From contig OY969916.1 in the NCBI GenBank assembly GCA_963704535.1, positions 6,262,001-6,326,000 on the forward strand: 64,000 nucleotides of DNA, read 5' to 3'. A model generated the notes under the pieces. It had not been told where the DNA came from. It saw nothing but the letters and a program-made list of their open reading frames with translations, and ran no database searches. Shown here piece after piece: positions 17,202 through 25,627 of the stretch (position 1 is the stretch's first letter; the number at the start of each line of letters is the position of its first letter). Made by a program: the position numbers and the translations under genes. Origin of the DNA: G963704535 sp963704535. Lineage in GTDB: Bacteria > Chloroflexota > Chloroflexia > Chloroflexales > Roseiflexaceae.

Positions 17202-18464
17202 TCACGATCGAAAGAGCAGCTTCTCCAAATAAATCAACTGCGGTACCACCCGGTGCGTCTGCCGGGCGCCGCGCAGGACCGCGTGGGGATCGACCAGCAT
17301 GGTCGTCGGCGGGCGCATGCCGATCTTCTGGAGGATGGCGCCGATCGGGTGCTTGAGCTGCTTCTGGGTCTTGATCAGCGTGCAGAGCGCGTCGGCGCCG
17401 GCCGAGATCAGCGGGCCGGCGCCGTAGCGCGCCTGGCCGAGGCCGAAGAAGTAGATGTTCTTGTAGGTCGGCGAGAGCAAGCCGTTGATCAGTTGCGGCA
17501 GGCCATCCTTCCACTCGACGACCTCGGGCGCGACGAACGGCACGCTGGCGTGATAACCGGTCGCGGCCACGATCAGATCGAACACCTCGCGCGTTCCATC
17601 GACAAACTCAACCTCGGCGCCGTCGTAGCGCCTGATATCGGGGTGCGGCGTGATCCGGCCGTGCTTGATGAAGTAGAGCAGCTCGGAGTTGACTGTCGGG
17701 TGCTTTTCGAAGATCTTATGGTCGGGTTTTTGGAGGCCGTAGTCCTCGTATCTGCCGACGATCAGGCGCAGCATGGCCCGTAGAAACAGGCGCTGCCCCC
17801 AGATCGGCAGCCATGGATTGATGAACTCGACGGTCGGGAGGCCAAGCATCGTCTTGGGCAGAAACCAGTACCCACGGCGCATGCTGATGTGCGACGACCG
17901 GGCGAAGCGGGCCGCCTCGACGGCAATATCGCAGGCCGAGTTGCCGCCGCCGATCACCAGTACCCGCCGGTCTTTGAGGATTTCGGGGTTCTTATACTGC
18001 TTCGAGTGGATGAGCTGGCCCGAAAATGAGCCGGGGTACTCAGGGTAGCGGCAGTCCCAGTGGTGCCCGTTGGCGACCACCACGGCGCCGTAGATGCGCT
18101 TCTCGCCGCCGTCGAGCGTCAGCTCCCAGCGCTCGCCGGGCGCCGGGGCGATGTGCGCGACGCGGGTCTGGAGCTGGATATGCTCCCTGAGTTGGTGATG
18201 ATCGGCGTAGTCGTTGAGGTAGGCCAGCATCTGGGCGGCGCTGGGAAAATCCGGGTAGTGTCGGGGCATCGGGTAGTCGCCGTACTGGGTGGTTCTGCGC
18301 GAGGAGATGATATGGACGGTCTCGTAGACGCCGTGGTACCAATTGCCGCCGATCTGGTCGTCGGCCTCCAGGCACTCAAACGGGATGCCGTGCCGCCGCA
18401 GCGCCCCTGCCACGCCCAGCCCGCAAAACCCGGCGCCAATGACTGCCACTTTCTCGCTATACAT
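17202..18464 (-). CDS. Flavin-containing monooxygenase
   Basis: 420 residues. N-terminal FAD Rossmann 'VAVIGAGFCGLGVAG'; FMO fingerprint F-x-G-x3-H-x3-Y as 'FSGQLIHSKQY' (about 150-160); NADPH Rossmann 'VLVIGGGNSACDIA'; and 'ATGYH' near residue 300. It oxygenates a nucleophilic heteroatom or a ketone using NADPH and O2. The start at 18464 has GGGAG just upstream. It is likely the last gene of the TetR-P450-FMO cluster, suggesting a small oxidative catabolic or detoxification unit. Confidence 0.9.
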   Translation of the reverse strand: MYSEKVAVIGAGFCGLGVAGALRRHGIPFECLEADDQIGGNWYHGVYETVHIISSRRTTQYGDYPMPRHYPDFPSAAQMLAYLNDYADHHQLREHIQLQTRVAHIAPAPGERWELTLDGGEKRIYGAVVVANGHHWDCRYPEYPGSFSGQLIHSKQYKNPEILKDRRVLVIGGGNSACDIAVEAARFARSSHISMRRGYWFLPKTMLGLPTVEFINPWLPIWGQRLFLRAMLRLIVGRYEDYGLQKPDHKIFEKHPTVNSELLYFIKHGRITPHPDIRRYDGAEVEFVDGTREVFDLIVAATGYHASVPFVAPEVVEWKDGLPQLINGLLSPTYKNIYFFGLGQARYGAGPLISAGADALCTLIKTQKQLKHPIGAILQKIGMRPPTTMLVDPHAVLRGARQTHRVVPQLIYLEKLLFRS

Positions 18465-18465
18465 T

Positions 18466-18640
18466 GTGTGCTCCCTCAAACTCCTTCTTCAAATTGTCGC
18501 AGGAGTTCGGTGGTAGAAAAAGGATTCTTGAGGGGCGCTCCCCTCAAACTCCCCTTTTTCAGATTGTTGCAAGAGTTCGGTGGTGGAAAAAGGATTCTTG
18601 AGGGGCGCTCCCCTCAAACTCCCCCTTGTCCAGAACGGCG
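18466..18640. repeat. Tandem TTTGAGGGG-family hairpins
   Basis: Two near-identical ~70-bp units (GAGTTCGGTGGT(A/G)GAAAAAGG then TTGAGGGGCGCTCCCCTCAA) lie between the monooxygenase and the P450 gene. The last one abuts or overlaps the 3' end of the P450 frame. Confidence 0.8.
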
Positions 18641-19971
18641 CCGGACAGTCATCGTGACCCCGTTGCGTGGCCGGAGGGTGATCAGCGGCTCCGGCACGAC
18701 ACGCTGCCCGGCCACCAGGTCGAAGGTGACGACCTGGGCCAGGGTGGCCAGGATGATCTGGCCCTCCATCAGCGCGAAGTGGCTGCCGATGCAGATGCGC
18801 GGCCCGCCGCCGAAGGGCAGGTAGGCGTGGCGCGGCAGGTGTGCCTCGGCCTCCGGCGCGAAGCGCTCCGGGTCGAAGCGCTCGGGATCGGGGAAGCAGT
18901 CGGGCCGGCGGTGCATGGCGTAGGGACTAATAAACACCTCGGTGCCGGCGGTCAGATGGTGGCCGCCCAGCACTACCGGGCGCACGGCCAGCCGACCAAT
19001 GATCGGGGCGGCGGGTAGAGCCGCATGGCCTCCTTGAAGACCTGGAGCGTGTACGGCATGCCGGCCAGGTCGGCGAAGATCGGCAGGCGCCCGGCCAGCA
19101 CGCGGTCGACCTCGGCTCGCAGGCGCGCGTACACGGCCGGGTGCTGCGCCAGCAGATACCAGCACCAGGCCAGCGCATTGGCAGTGGTCTCATGCCCAGC
19201 CAGGAACAGGGTCATGGCTTCGTCGTGGACTTGCCGGTCGCTCATGAAGCTGCCGTCGTCTTCATAGCTGGTCTGGAGCAGCATCGAGAGCAGGTCGCCG
19301 TGGTCGCGGGCCGAGGCGCGCCGCTCGCGGATCATACGATAGACCGTCGCGTCCAGCCGCTCGATCGCCTGGCGGGTGCGGCGGCTGCGCGGCGTCGGCC
19401 AGGAGAGCGGCAGCGGCAACAGGCTGCCGAGCTGCTCGTTGAAGCTGCGCATCGCGGTGGTCAGCGCGGCGCCCAGTTCCTCGGCCTCCGAGAGCACGTC
19501 GGCATCGAAGAGCGTCTTGCCGACGATCCACAGCGTTAGGCGCATCATCTCGCGGGCCACGTCGACGGTCGCGCCCTCGGCCCAGGCGCGCTGGAGCCGG
19601 TCGGCGTAGCCAGCCATCACCTCGGCGTAGGCGGCGATGCGGCGGTGCTGGAACGCCGGCGCGACGAGCTTGCGCTGGCGCTTGTGAAACTCGTTCTCGC
19701 TGGTGAGCAGGCCGTTCCCAAGCACCGGGCCGGTGTAGCGGCGGAGCAGCGCCGGCTTCTCGAAGTCGTCGGCGTACACAACCAGGACGGCGTGCGCCAA
19801 CTCGGGCGTGTTGACCAGGACGACCCGGCGCGGCCCGACCTGGTAGACGCCAATATCGCCGCACTCGCGGGCGACGCGCAGGTACAGGCCCAGCCGGTCG
19901 GCGCGGAACTCCGGCAGGTTGCCGATCAGCGGCAGGCCGCGCAATCTAGGGATGGTTGCCGGTATCGTCAT
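18614..19971 (-). pseudogene. Cytochrome P450 with a 1-nt frameshift
   Basis: A heme monooxygenase split over two frames. The upstream part (from 19971) has the proline-rich start 'IPRLRGLPLIGNLP', I-helix 'AGHETTAN' and K-helix E-x-x-R in 'KEAMRLYP'. The downstream frame continues 'PIIGRLAVRPVVLGGH' to the heme loop 'FGGGPRICIGSHFA' with the axial Cys. The join is in a C/G run near 19005-19015: one missing base turns the expected 'RLYPAAPIIG' into 'RLYPPPRSLVG' and a stop. With one base restored the gene is 453 codons, a normal P450 length. A real lesion or a sequencing error. It overlaps the TetR gene end by 26 nt. Confidence 0.88.
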
Positions 19972-20563
19972 GGGCAGGTTCCTTCACAGGATGGAGCAGC
20001 GCGTGCTGGAGCATCCGCACCAGCGTGTGCTCGTAGCGCGCCAGGTCGCTGTCGCCGCGCAGCAAGCAGGCCTCGACGATCCACTCGATCAGGCCGGCGA
20101 GCAGCTCGGCCAGCACCAGCGGGTCGTACGCATGTAGGAACCCCTGGCGCATGCCCAGGTCCAAACGCTGGGCCAGCACCTGGTGCAGGTGCCGCCGGGC
20201 GGGCAGGGCTTGGTCGGGCGCCGGCTTGCCCAGGTAGAAGTCGAGCCGCAGCAGCCGGATGAGATCGCGCTCCTCGGCGGCGAAGGCGACGGCGGCGCGC
20301 ACCGCGCCGGCGATCGCGGCGGTGTTATCGGCCTGCTCCAGGGCCGGCAGGAGCGCCGCCGTCAGCCTGGCGTAGAAATCCTCAACCAGCGCCAGCGCTA
20401 GCGCCTCCTTGGACGGGAACGAGAGGTAGAGCGTGCCGGTGGCCACACCAGTGCGCGCGGCAATCTCGGCCATGCGGGCGCCAGCGTAGCCGTGCTCCAA
20501 GAACACGGCGCGGGCGGCGCGGAGAATGTCGTCGCGGCGGTTGGGGTCGAGTGGGCGCGGCAT
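19946..20563 (-). CDS. TetR-family repressor of P450/FMO cluster
   Basis: 205 residues. N-terminal helix-turn-helix 'RDDILRAARAVFLEHGYAGARMAEIAARTGVATGTLYLSFPSKEAL' is a textbook TetR DNA-binding domain (quoted in parts; residues ~9-55); the rest is the ligand/dimer domain. ATG 20563 is preferred over ATG 20590, because the latter lies inside the operator-like palindrome. Translationally coupled to the P450 gene (26-nt overlap), so it probably autoregulates the whole cluster. Confidence 0.9.
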   Translation of the reverse strand: MPRPLDPNRRDDILRAARAVFLEHGYAGARMAEIAARTGVATGTLYLSFPSKEALALALVEDFYARLTAALLPALEQADNTAAIAGAVRAAVAFAAEERDLIRLLRLDFYLGKPAPDQALPARRHLHQVLAQRLDLGMRQGFLHAYDPLVLAELLAGLIEWIVEACLLRGDSDLARYEHTLVRMLQHALLHPVKEPAHDDTGNHP

Positions 20564-20580
20564 GGGCCTAGCTCCGTAGC

Positions 20581-20621
20581 TGAACGCCATTCAACTACGG
20601 ATGATAGTTGAATGGCGTTCA
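20581..20621. promoter_or_regulatory. Perfect 17-bp palindrome, probable TetR operator
   Basis: Arms TGAACGCCATTCAACTA (20581-20597) and TAGTTGAATGGCGTTCA (20605-20621) are exact reverse complements around a 7-bp spacer. It sits immediately before the TetR gene and ~90 bp before the divergent small gene at 20710. A TetR dimer pair is the likely reader (inference). Confidence 0.8.
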
Positions 20622-20709
20622 GTTGTCAAGCAGGATCGGGTTTTGACACGGCTGGTACAATGAGGGCGGAGACAGCATAACATGGCGGGCAAAGCGTGAG
20701 GAGGCAGAT

Positions 20710-21012
20710 ATGAGTAACCGCAAACCGAAAAACCATGCACGTATGGCATCACGCAGCCAGCATAGAGCTACCCTTACCGGCAGATCGGTGCGCCAAGTAT
20801 CGGGCCGAATGATTGAACGCGGCGAGCAGCTTCCGCCCGATATTGGTATTATTCCTGGTACGGCGACACCTGAACGGCTCAATGCGCTGTTCGAGTCGTG
20901 GCGGAACGATAATGCCGAGGAACAGCGCGAGACATTGGAGTACCTCAAACGGGCGCTGGATAAAGATCGCCTATCAAATCGGCCGCTGTTTCCTAAGCGA
21001 AACACCACATAA
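20710..21012 (+). CDS. Small hypothetical protein, possible antitoxin
   Basis: 100 residues, basic N-terminus, helical C-terminus ('LNALFESWRNDNAEEQRETLEYLKRAL'). No family recognised with certainty. Its stop overlaps the start of a truncated PIN-domain ORF (TAATG), which is how antitoxin-toxin pairs are organised; an antitoxin role is inferred from this only. Confidence 0.6.
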   Translation: MSNRKPKNHARMASRSQHRATLTGRSVRQVSGRMIERGEQLPPDIGIIPGTATPERLNALFESWRNDNAEEQRETLEYLKRALDKDRLSNRPLFPKRNTT

Positions 21013-21119
21013 TGAGCCGGATTGTGCTGCTGGATGCTGGCCCGCCTCCAAAACCCGATCTGTTCATTGAAATGAACGCGGCAGCACGGCCCGGCCGAGC
21101 AAGGAAGGATCGAAAGTGA
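21012..21119 (+). pseudogene. Truncated PIN-domain toxin remnant
   Basis: 35 codons. The N-terminus 'MSRIVLLDAGP' looks like the first beta strand and Asp of VapC/PIN nucleases; the rest of the domain is missing and replaced by an unrelated Pro/Arg-rich tail. Start and stop both overlap neighbours (TAATG and TGATG), so it keeps the coupling of an operon gene. Too short to be a working nuclease. Confidence 0.5.
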
Positions 21120-21436
21120 TGACAGAGAGTACTGTAACGAATGCAAAGCCGATAGACGTCAAAACAGCCGTGAAAATTGCAACGAAATTCGTTGCGGATC
21201 TCTATGATCCAAAGGAAATCTTCGATATTACCCTTGAAGAAGTGGAGCACGGCACCGATGGGTATTGGTATATCACCGTTGGCTTTACGCGGTCCGTATC
21301 ACTCCCAACAAAGTTAAAAGGCCTTTATGCGCTCGCTCAACAGGCGAATCCGAATGTTGAGAGGGAATATAAGATCGTCAAGGTCGATGAGGAAAATGGG
21401 AAACCCATCTCCATGAAGATTAGGCAGCTACTGTGA
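21119..21436 (+). CDS. Hypothetical protein paired with PIN protein
   Basis: 105 residues, alpha/beta composition with acidic stretches ('EIFDITLEEVEHGTDGYWYI'). No named family recognised. It starts overlapping the previous stop and its own stop overlaps the GTG start of the following PIN-domain gene, so it is the probable antitoxin or partner of that gene. Lower GC than the flanking genes. Confidence 0.65.
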   Translation: MTESTVTNAKPIDVKTAVKIATKFVADLYDPKEIFDITLEEVEHGTDGYWYITVGFTRSVSLPTKLKGLYALAQQANPNVEREYKIVKVDEENGKPISMKIRQLL

Positions 21437-21930
21437 GTAGCGACACAGTGCAATTGATTCGGCGGTACCGCAAGCCTGGTATCATTATCGACACCAACAT
21501 CCTGCTGATGTATTTCGTCGGCTTGCTCGATCCGCGCATCATTCCGACGTTCAAGCGCACAGACATTTTCGCGGTTGAAGACTTCTATACTCTTCAGGCC
21601 ATGCTCAAACTTGCTCCGAAGGTTGTTACAACGCCAAATATCCTGACGGAGGTGAGTAATCTCTTGGGACAACTCCCCGATCACCAGAAAACACCCTGCT
21701 TCGCGCGCTTTGCCGAGGGAATTAAGCACCTGGAGGAGCAGTACCTCGTGAGTATACCGATCGCGGCAATGGGGGAGTTTCAACGATTTGGCATCACAGA
21801 TGCAGGGCTGCTCAGTCTCGCAAAAACCCATCTCATCGTCACGGATGACTTCAAGCTGTCAAACTATTTGTCCACGGCGGGCAATGATGTCCTGAACTTC
21901 AATCATATTAGGGTTCTGAACTGGAAGTAG
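21433..21930 (+). CDS. PIN-domain protein, probable VapC-like toxin
   Basis: 165 residues starting at GTG (GTGA overlap with the upstream stop). 'GIIIDTNILLMYFVG' carries the first catalytic Asp; 'FGITDAGLLSLAKTHLIVTDDFKL' carries the later Asp pair of a PIN ribonuclease. Longer than typical VapC (~130). Forms an operon with the 105-residue gene; likely a toxin-antitoxin module, inferred from arrangement and the PIN fold. Confidence 0.75.
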   Translation: MSSDTVQLIRRYRKPGIIIDTNILLMYFVGLLDPRIIPTFKRTDIFAVEDFYTLQAMLKLAPKVVTTPNILTEVSNLLGQLPDHQKTPCFARFAEGIKHLEEQYLVSIPIAAMGEFQRFGITDAGLLSLAKTHLIVTDDFKLSNYLSTAGNDVLNFNHIRVLNWK

Positions 21931-21968
21931 CAAAAAGAAAAGCGCGCCTGCTCATCCTGGCGCCGGTC

Positions 21969-23852
21969 GTGGGGTTGAGCCTGGCGCTGCCGGCCGCGCG
22001 CCCGGTCCACGCCGGCGGCGTAGAGGGCAGCGGAACGCCGGCGAGCTGCACCGAGGCGGCGCTGGCCGCTGCCCTGGCCGGCGGCGGCACAGTCACGTTC
22101 AACTGCGGCGGGCCGGCCACGATCACGATCGCGACCACGCTGGAGATCACCGCGCCGGAGACGACGATCGAAGGCGGCGGCCAGATCACGCTGCGCGGGA
22201 GCAACACCCGCATCATTCGCCACCGCACCTTTGGCCTGTTCGGCAGCAGCGTGCTCACGCTGAAGAATCTCACGATCACCGAGGGCCGCGCGACCGGGGT
22301 GAACAAGGCGGCTAACGGCGGCGCCATCCAGAGCGTCTTCGAGGCCGCCAAGCCGGAGTACAAGCCGACTCTCAATATCGTCGGCGTCACGTTCACCGAC
22401 AACGACTCGACGCTGACGTCGTTCTCCGGCGGCGGGCTGAACGCCTACGACTTCGGCGGCGGCGCGATCTACTCGCAGGGCGGCTACGTGAATATCTCCG
22501 GCAGCAGCTTCACCGGCAACGACGCGGCCAACGGCGCGGCCGGGGCGATCCACATCCTACGCAGCAACCTGACGATCGCCGACAGCAGCTTCACCACCAA
22601 TAGGGCGATCGGCGCGGCCGTAGCCAATAGCCTGGGCGGAGCGATCTACGTCGATGGCCTGCAAGAGTCCGGCGGGACGTTCAGCATCGCCGGCAGCAGC
22701 TTCACCGGGAACACGGCGTACAATTCCGGCGGCGCGATCCACGTGAATATGTACGAGAACAGCAACCGCTTCAGCATCGACCAGAGCAGCTTCAAGGACA
22801 ATGCCATAGTGGGCGGCGAGCGCGCCCAGGGCGGCGCGATCGGCGGGGGCAGCACCGCGCTGGGCGGCCGGCCGGACACCGGCAATGCCACGATCGCGAT
22901 TACCCGCAGCACCTTCGCCGGCAACTCGGTCAGGAAGAGTGGCACGCCGGAGGATGGATCGGGCGGGGCACTGGCGTTCCCGCAGCGGGCGGCGATCACG
23001 ATCACCAACTCGACCTTCTCCGGCAACAAGGCGTTCGGCAGCTCGTACAACGCTAACGGCGGGGCGATCTACGTCGTCAACAACACCACGCCGTTCGAGA
23101 TCACCCACAGCACGATCGCCGGAAACTCCGCCGGCTGGGTCGGCGGCGGGATTAGCAACAGCGACATCGGCGGCAACCCCGGCGGCATCCTGCGCAACAC
23201 GATTATCGCCAATAACACCGCCGACAACGGCCCGAACGACTGGAACATCCTCCAGCAGTGCTCGTCCGAGCTGACCGACGGCGGCGGCAATCTCCAGTGG
23301 CCGGCTCGCAACCCCAGCCCGAATTACTGGAACGAGGTAGCCTGCTTCAAGGGCAAGAGCACGATCGCGCAGCGCGGCCTGCCCGACTTCCGCGACCCCA
23401 AGCTCGGGCCGCTGGCCGACAATGGCGGCCCAACCTTGACGATCGCGCCGGCGGTCGATAGCCCGGCCCGCGACGCCGCCAGCGCCGCATCCTGCCCAGC
23501 GACCGACCAGCGCGGCGTGAGCCGGCCGCAGGGCAGCGGCTGCGACATCGGCGCCTACGAGCTGGTCCCGCGCCTGAGCATCAGCCCAACCATCGCCGGC
23601 ACCGGCGAGGGCGGCTTCACGCTGACCGTCTTTGGCGAGGGCTTCACGGCCGGCAGCAAGGTCCTGTGGAACGGCCAGGAGCGCCCGACCACCTTTATCG
23701 ACGCGACCATACTGCGCGCCACAATCGTCGGCGACGACATCGCGGCGCCCGGCGAGGCGCAGATCGGCGTGGCCGGCTCGGCGCTGCCCACGGTGACGCT
23801 GCGAATCGTGGCGGATCTGCGGCGGGTGTATCTGCCGCTGGCGCGCAGATAA
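21969..23852 (+). CDS. Secreted right-handed beta-helix surface protein
   Basis: About 627 residues from GTG 21969. The body is a chain of 'GGAI'/'SFTGN' turns typical of pectate-lyase-like parallel beta-helices, with the 'GCDIGAYE' end seen in choice-of-anchor Q proteins. A TIG/IPT-like module follows ('SKVLWNGQERPTTFIDAT'), and the C-terminus is 'VYLPLARR'. The frame is open from 21912 and codes a good signal peptide ('AKRKARLLILAPVVGLSLAL') that begins before GTG 21969, but no standard start codon precedes it. The true start may have been lost where the PIN module joins. Predicted exported. Confidence 0.8.
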   Translation: MGLSLALPAARPVHAGGVEGSGTPASCTEAALAAALAGGGTVTFNCGGPATITIATTLEITAPETTIEGGGQITLRGSNTRIIRHRTFGLFGSSVLTLKNLTITEGRATGVNKAANGGAIQSVFEAAKPEYKPTLNIVGVTFTDNDSTLTSFSGGGLNAYDFGGGAIYSQGGYVNISGSSFTGNDAANGAAGAIHILRSNLTIADSSFTTNRAIGAAVANSLGGAIYVDGLQESGGTFSIAGSSFTGNTAYNSGGAIHVNMYENSNRFSIDQSSFKDNAIVGGERAQGGAIGGGSTALGGRPDTGNATIAITRSTFAGNSVRKSGTPEDGSGGALAFPQRAAITITNSTFSGNKAFGSSYNANGGAIYVVNNTTPFEITHSTIAGNSAGWVGGGISNSDIGGNPGGILRNTIIANNTADNGPNDWNILQQCSSELTDGGGNLQWPARNPSPNYWNEVACFKGKSTIAQRGLPDFRDPKLGPLADNGGPTLTIAPAVDSPARDAASAASCPATDQRGVSRPQGSGCDIGAYELVPRLSISPTIAGTGEGGFTLTVFGEGFTAGSKVLWNGQERPTTFIDATILRATIVGDDIAAPGEAQIGVAGSALPTVTLRIVADLRRVYLPLARR

Positions 23853-24010
23853 TCATCACGCGTACATAAACCAGCAGTTTTATCACCAAGATCACGAAGG
23901 TACGAAGACCGCGAAGAGGGCTGATAGATGTGATTATAGAGCCTTCGTGATCTTCGTGCCTTCGCGTGCTTCGTGATGAGAAACCGTGGGCCGACTTACG
24001 CCAAGTTGTA
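23853..24010. repeat. Imperfect hairpin of CACGAAGG units
   Basis: CACGAAGGTACGAAG-type units at 23890-23912 face CTTCGTGATCTTCGTGCCTTCG at 23942-23963. The region separates the convergent beta-helix and methyltransferase genes; no ORF is supported. Confidence 0.5.
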
Positions 24011-24607
24011 CTAGCCCCTGAGCCAGGGGATCACACGGCCGGTGCGGGCCATGTAGGCGCGGTAGGCATCGCCGAAATGGTCGAGCATCATCTGCTCCTC
24101 CTGTGGCACGCGCCCCAGGTACAACGGGAGGAACAGCACCAGGCTGGCGGGGCCGGCGATCCAGTTCTGCAACAGCAGGATCTGCGCGATGCTCCAGAGC
24201 CACTGCGAGGCGTACATCGGGTGCCGGATGACTTGGTACACCCCCTGTGTCACCAGCGTATGCTGATCGCCAATCTCCAGTGATGGCGACCAGTTGCGAC
24301 CGAGATCCGCATGCGACCGCCAGAACAGCCACAGCGCGGCGCCCAGCATAATGCTCCCGGCGCTCCCCGCGCGCGCGCTCGTCGCCGGCGACCAGCGGTA
24401 GTTGGCGCGATCCAGCAGGCGGGTGCAGATATAGACCAGCGGGATCAGGCCCATGCCGAGAAACACGAACCCGACCCGCCTGCGTTCCGCCCGCGACACG
24501 CGCGTATCGGCCACCGACACCTGGCGGCGCTCACGCTCATGGGGCATACGCAGGACTATTTCGGCAAGTATCCCAGCCAGGTAGAGCGCTTTCCACAAAC
24601 GATGCAT
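24011..24607 (-). CDS. Isoprenylcysteine/phospholipid-type methyltransferase
   Basis: 198 residues with about four to five membrane segments. The C-terminal signature 'LVTQGVYQVIRHPMYASQWLW' followed by a late 'PQEEQMMLDHFGDAYRAYMART' is diagnostic of the ICMT/PEMT family, which methylates membrane lipids or prenyl cysteine using SAM. ATG 24607 with GGAGAG upstream is chosen; the longer frame starts in a repeat. Substrate unknown. Confidence 0.85.
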   Translation of the reverse strand: MHRLWKALYLAGILAEIVLRMPHERERRQVSVADTRVSRAERRRVGFVFLGMGLIPLVYICTRLLDRANYRWSPATSARAGSAGSIMLGAALWLFWRSHADLGRNWSPSLEIGDQHTLVTQGVYQVIRHPMYASQWLWSIAQILLLQNWIAGPASLVLFLPLYLGRVPQEEQMMLDHFGDAYRAYMARTGRVIPWLRG

Positions 24608-24617
24608 AGATCTCTCC

Positions 24618-24722
24618 TCTGAGAAACTGTTTGAAAAGGGCATTATCTCGCCTAAGCTCCATGGTGGAAAGGGGATTCTTGAGGGGCGGCCCCCTCAAAC
24701 TCTCCCTTTTCAAGATGTTGCT
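24618..24722. repeat. TTTGAGGGG-family palindrome
   Basis: AAAGGGGATTCTTGAGGGG and its complement CCCCTCAAACTCTCCCTTTT form a hairpin upstream of the methyltransferase start. Confidence 0.7.
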
Positions 24723-24912
24723 GGCGAACTCCGCATGGGTGACATTCTCTCAGAAGGCCGGTACTCCCCTACGTGGAGATACAGTTTTTACGTGGAGCAT
24801 AGCTATGGCGAGCTCGCCTGCTGGTTCAGGAAGCACGCCAGGCGTTTAATCGACCAAAAATGACCCGAAAAGCGCAGCGTGGCGCTGTGTCGAGGTTCGC
24901 CAGCAACATCTT
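24712..24912. repeat. 201-bp segment bounded by 18-bp inverted repeats
   Basis: AAGATGTTGCTGGCGAAC at 24712-24729 is exactly inverted at 24895-24912. The interior carries a 42-codon ORF (24736-24864, '+' strand, 'MGDILSEGRYSPTW...') with no recognised similarity. It could be a MITE or a decayed mobile fragment. Confidence 0.55.
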
Positions 24913-24913
24913 T

Positions 24914-25486
24914 TCAAGATGATCTCCACGCCTCGGGTGTGAACGGCCAGCCCAGGTGCGCGCAGATCACCTGCCAGCGGCCCGGCATCTCCGGCGTAAA
25001 CAGAAACGGGACATACCCCAGCTTCAGGTAGGTCTTCAATGCCGGCAGCCGCCAATCCTCGCTGTACAGGTGGATGTTGCGGTACCCGGCGGCGATCAAC
25101 CGGCTCGTGACGGCGGCACACACGGCGCTCCCCAACCCCTTGCCGGCATGGGCCGGGTCGCCGGCCACCCAGCCCAGCTCGCCGCCGAATGGGTGCAGCT
25201 CTGAGTGGCTGTGGAGCGCCATTGCGGTCGCGACGATCGTGCCGCTAGCCGCGTGGACCGCCATACACCAGCCCTCCGGCAGAATCCTGGCCATCCAGGG
25301 CTTCAGGCGCTCATCGTCCCAGCCTGGCCACCCGGCCAGCTCCATGACCTCGTAAAAACGCGCTTCATCGCCCGGCCGATAGGTGCGTAGTGTGTAGCCG
25401 GGCGGCAGCCGCACCGCAGGCGGGGCATCCAGCAGCGGCTCCGGCCACACCGTCTGGAGTTGGGTGAAGGATTCATTCTCGGCCAC
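24914..25486 (-). CDS. GNAT-family N-acetyltransferase
   Basis: 190 residues. Acetyl-CoA loop 'AGDPAHAGKGLGSAVCAAV' (V-x-x-D-P-x-x-x-G-x-G type), 'NIHLYSEDWRLPALKTYLKLGYVP' as the closing helix and strand. The start is taken as GTG 25486 with GGGAG 8 bases upstream; the frame extends upstream to 25594, but that stretch includes a palindrome. Substrate unknown. Confidence 0.82.
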   Translation of the reverse strand: MAENESFTQLQTVWPEPLLDAPPAVRLPPGYTLRTYRPGDEARFYEVMELAGWPGWDDERLKPWMARILPEGWCMAVHAASGTIVATAMALHSHSELHPFGGELGWVAGDPAHAGKGLGSAVCAAVTSRLIAAGYRNIHLYSEDWRLPALKTYLKLGYVPFLFTPEMPGRWQVICAHLGWPFTPEAWRSS

Positions 25487-25505
25487 GCTTGTCTCCCGAT
25501 CAACG

Positions 25506-25609
25506 CCGCCACGCCGGCGTATACCGGCGTGGCGGTGCAAGGCTGTGCTCAGACCTAACAGGTCTGGCTCATGCGCTTTCGATGCCTTTCCCAAGACCTG
25601 TCAGGTCTT
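25506..25609. terminator. Two hairpins between GNAT and FKBP genes
   Basis: A perfect 12-bp arm hairpin (CCGCCACGCCGG at 25506-25517, CCGGCGTGGCGG at 25524-25535) and a second AGACCTAACAGGTCT / AAGACCTGTCAGGTCTT pair (25551-25565, 25593-25609). Both genes run on the minus strand, so they lie downstream of the FKBP gene and may end its transcript, although no T-run follows. Confidence 0.5.
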
Positions 25610-25627
25610 ATTTGCAAGATACTGCGG

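Noticed and set aside
20643..20661. TTGACA + TACAAT as a promoter for 20710
   Set aside because: The boxes are only 7 bp apart, impossible for a sigma-70 promoter.
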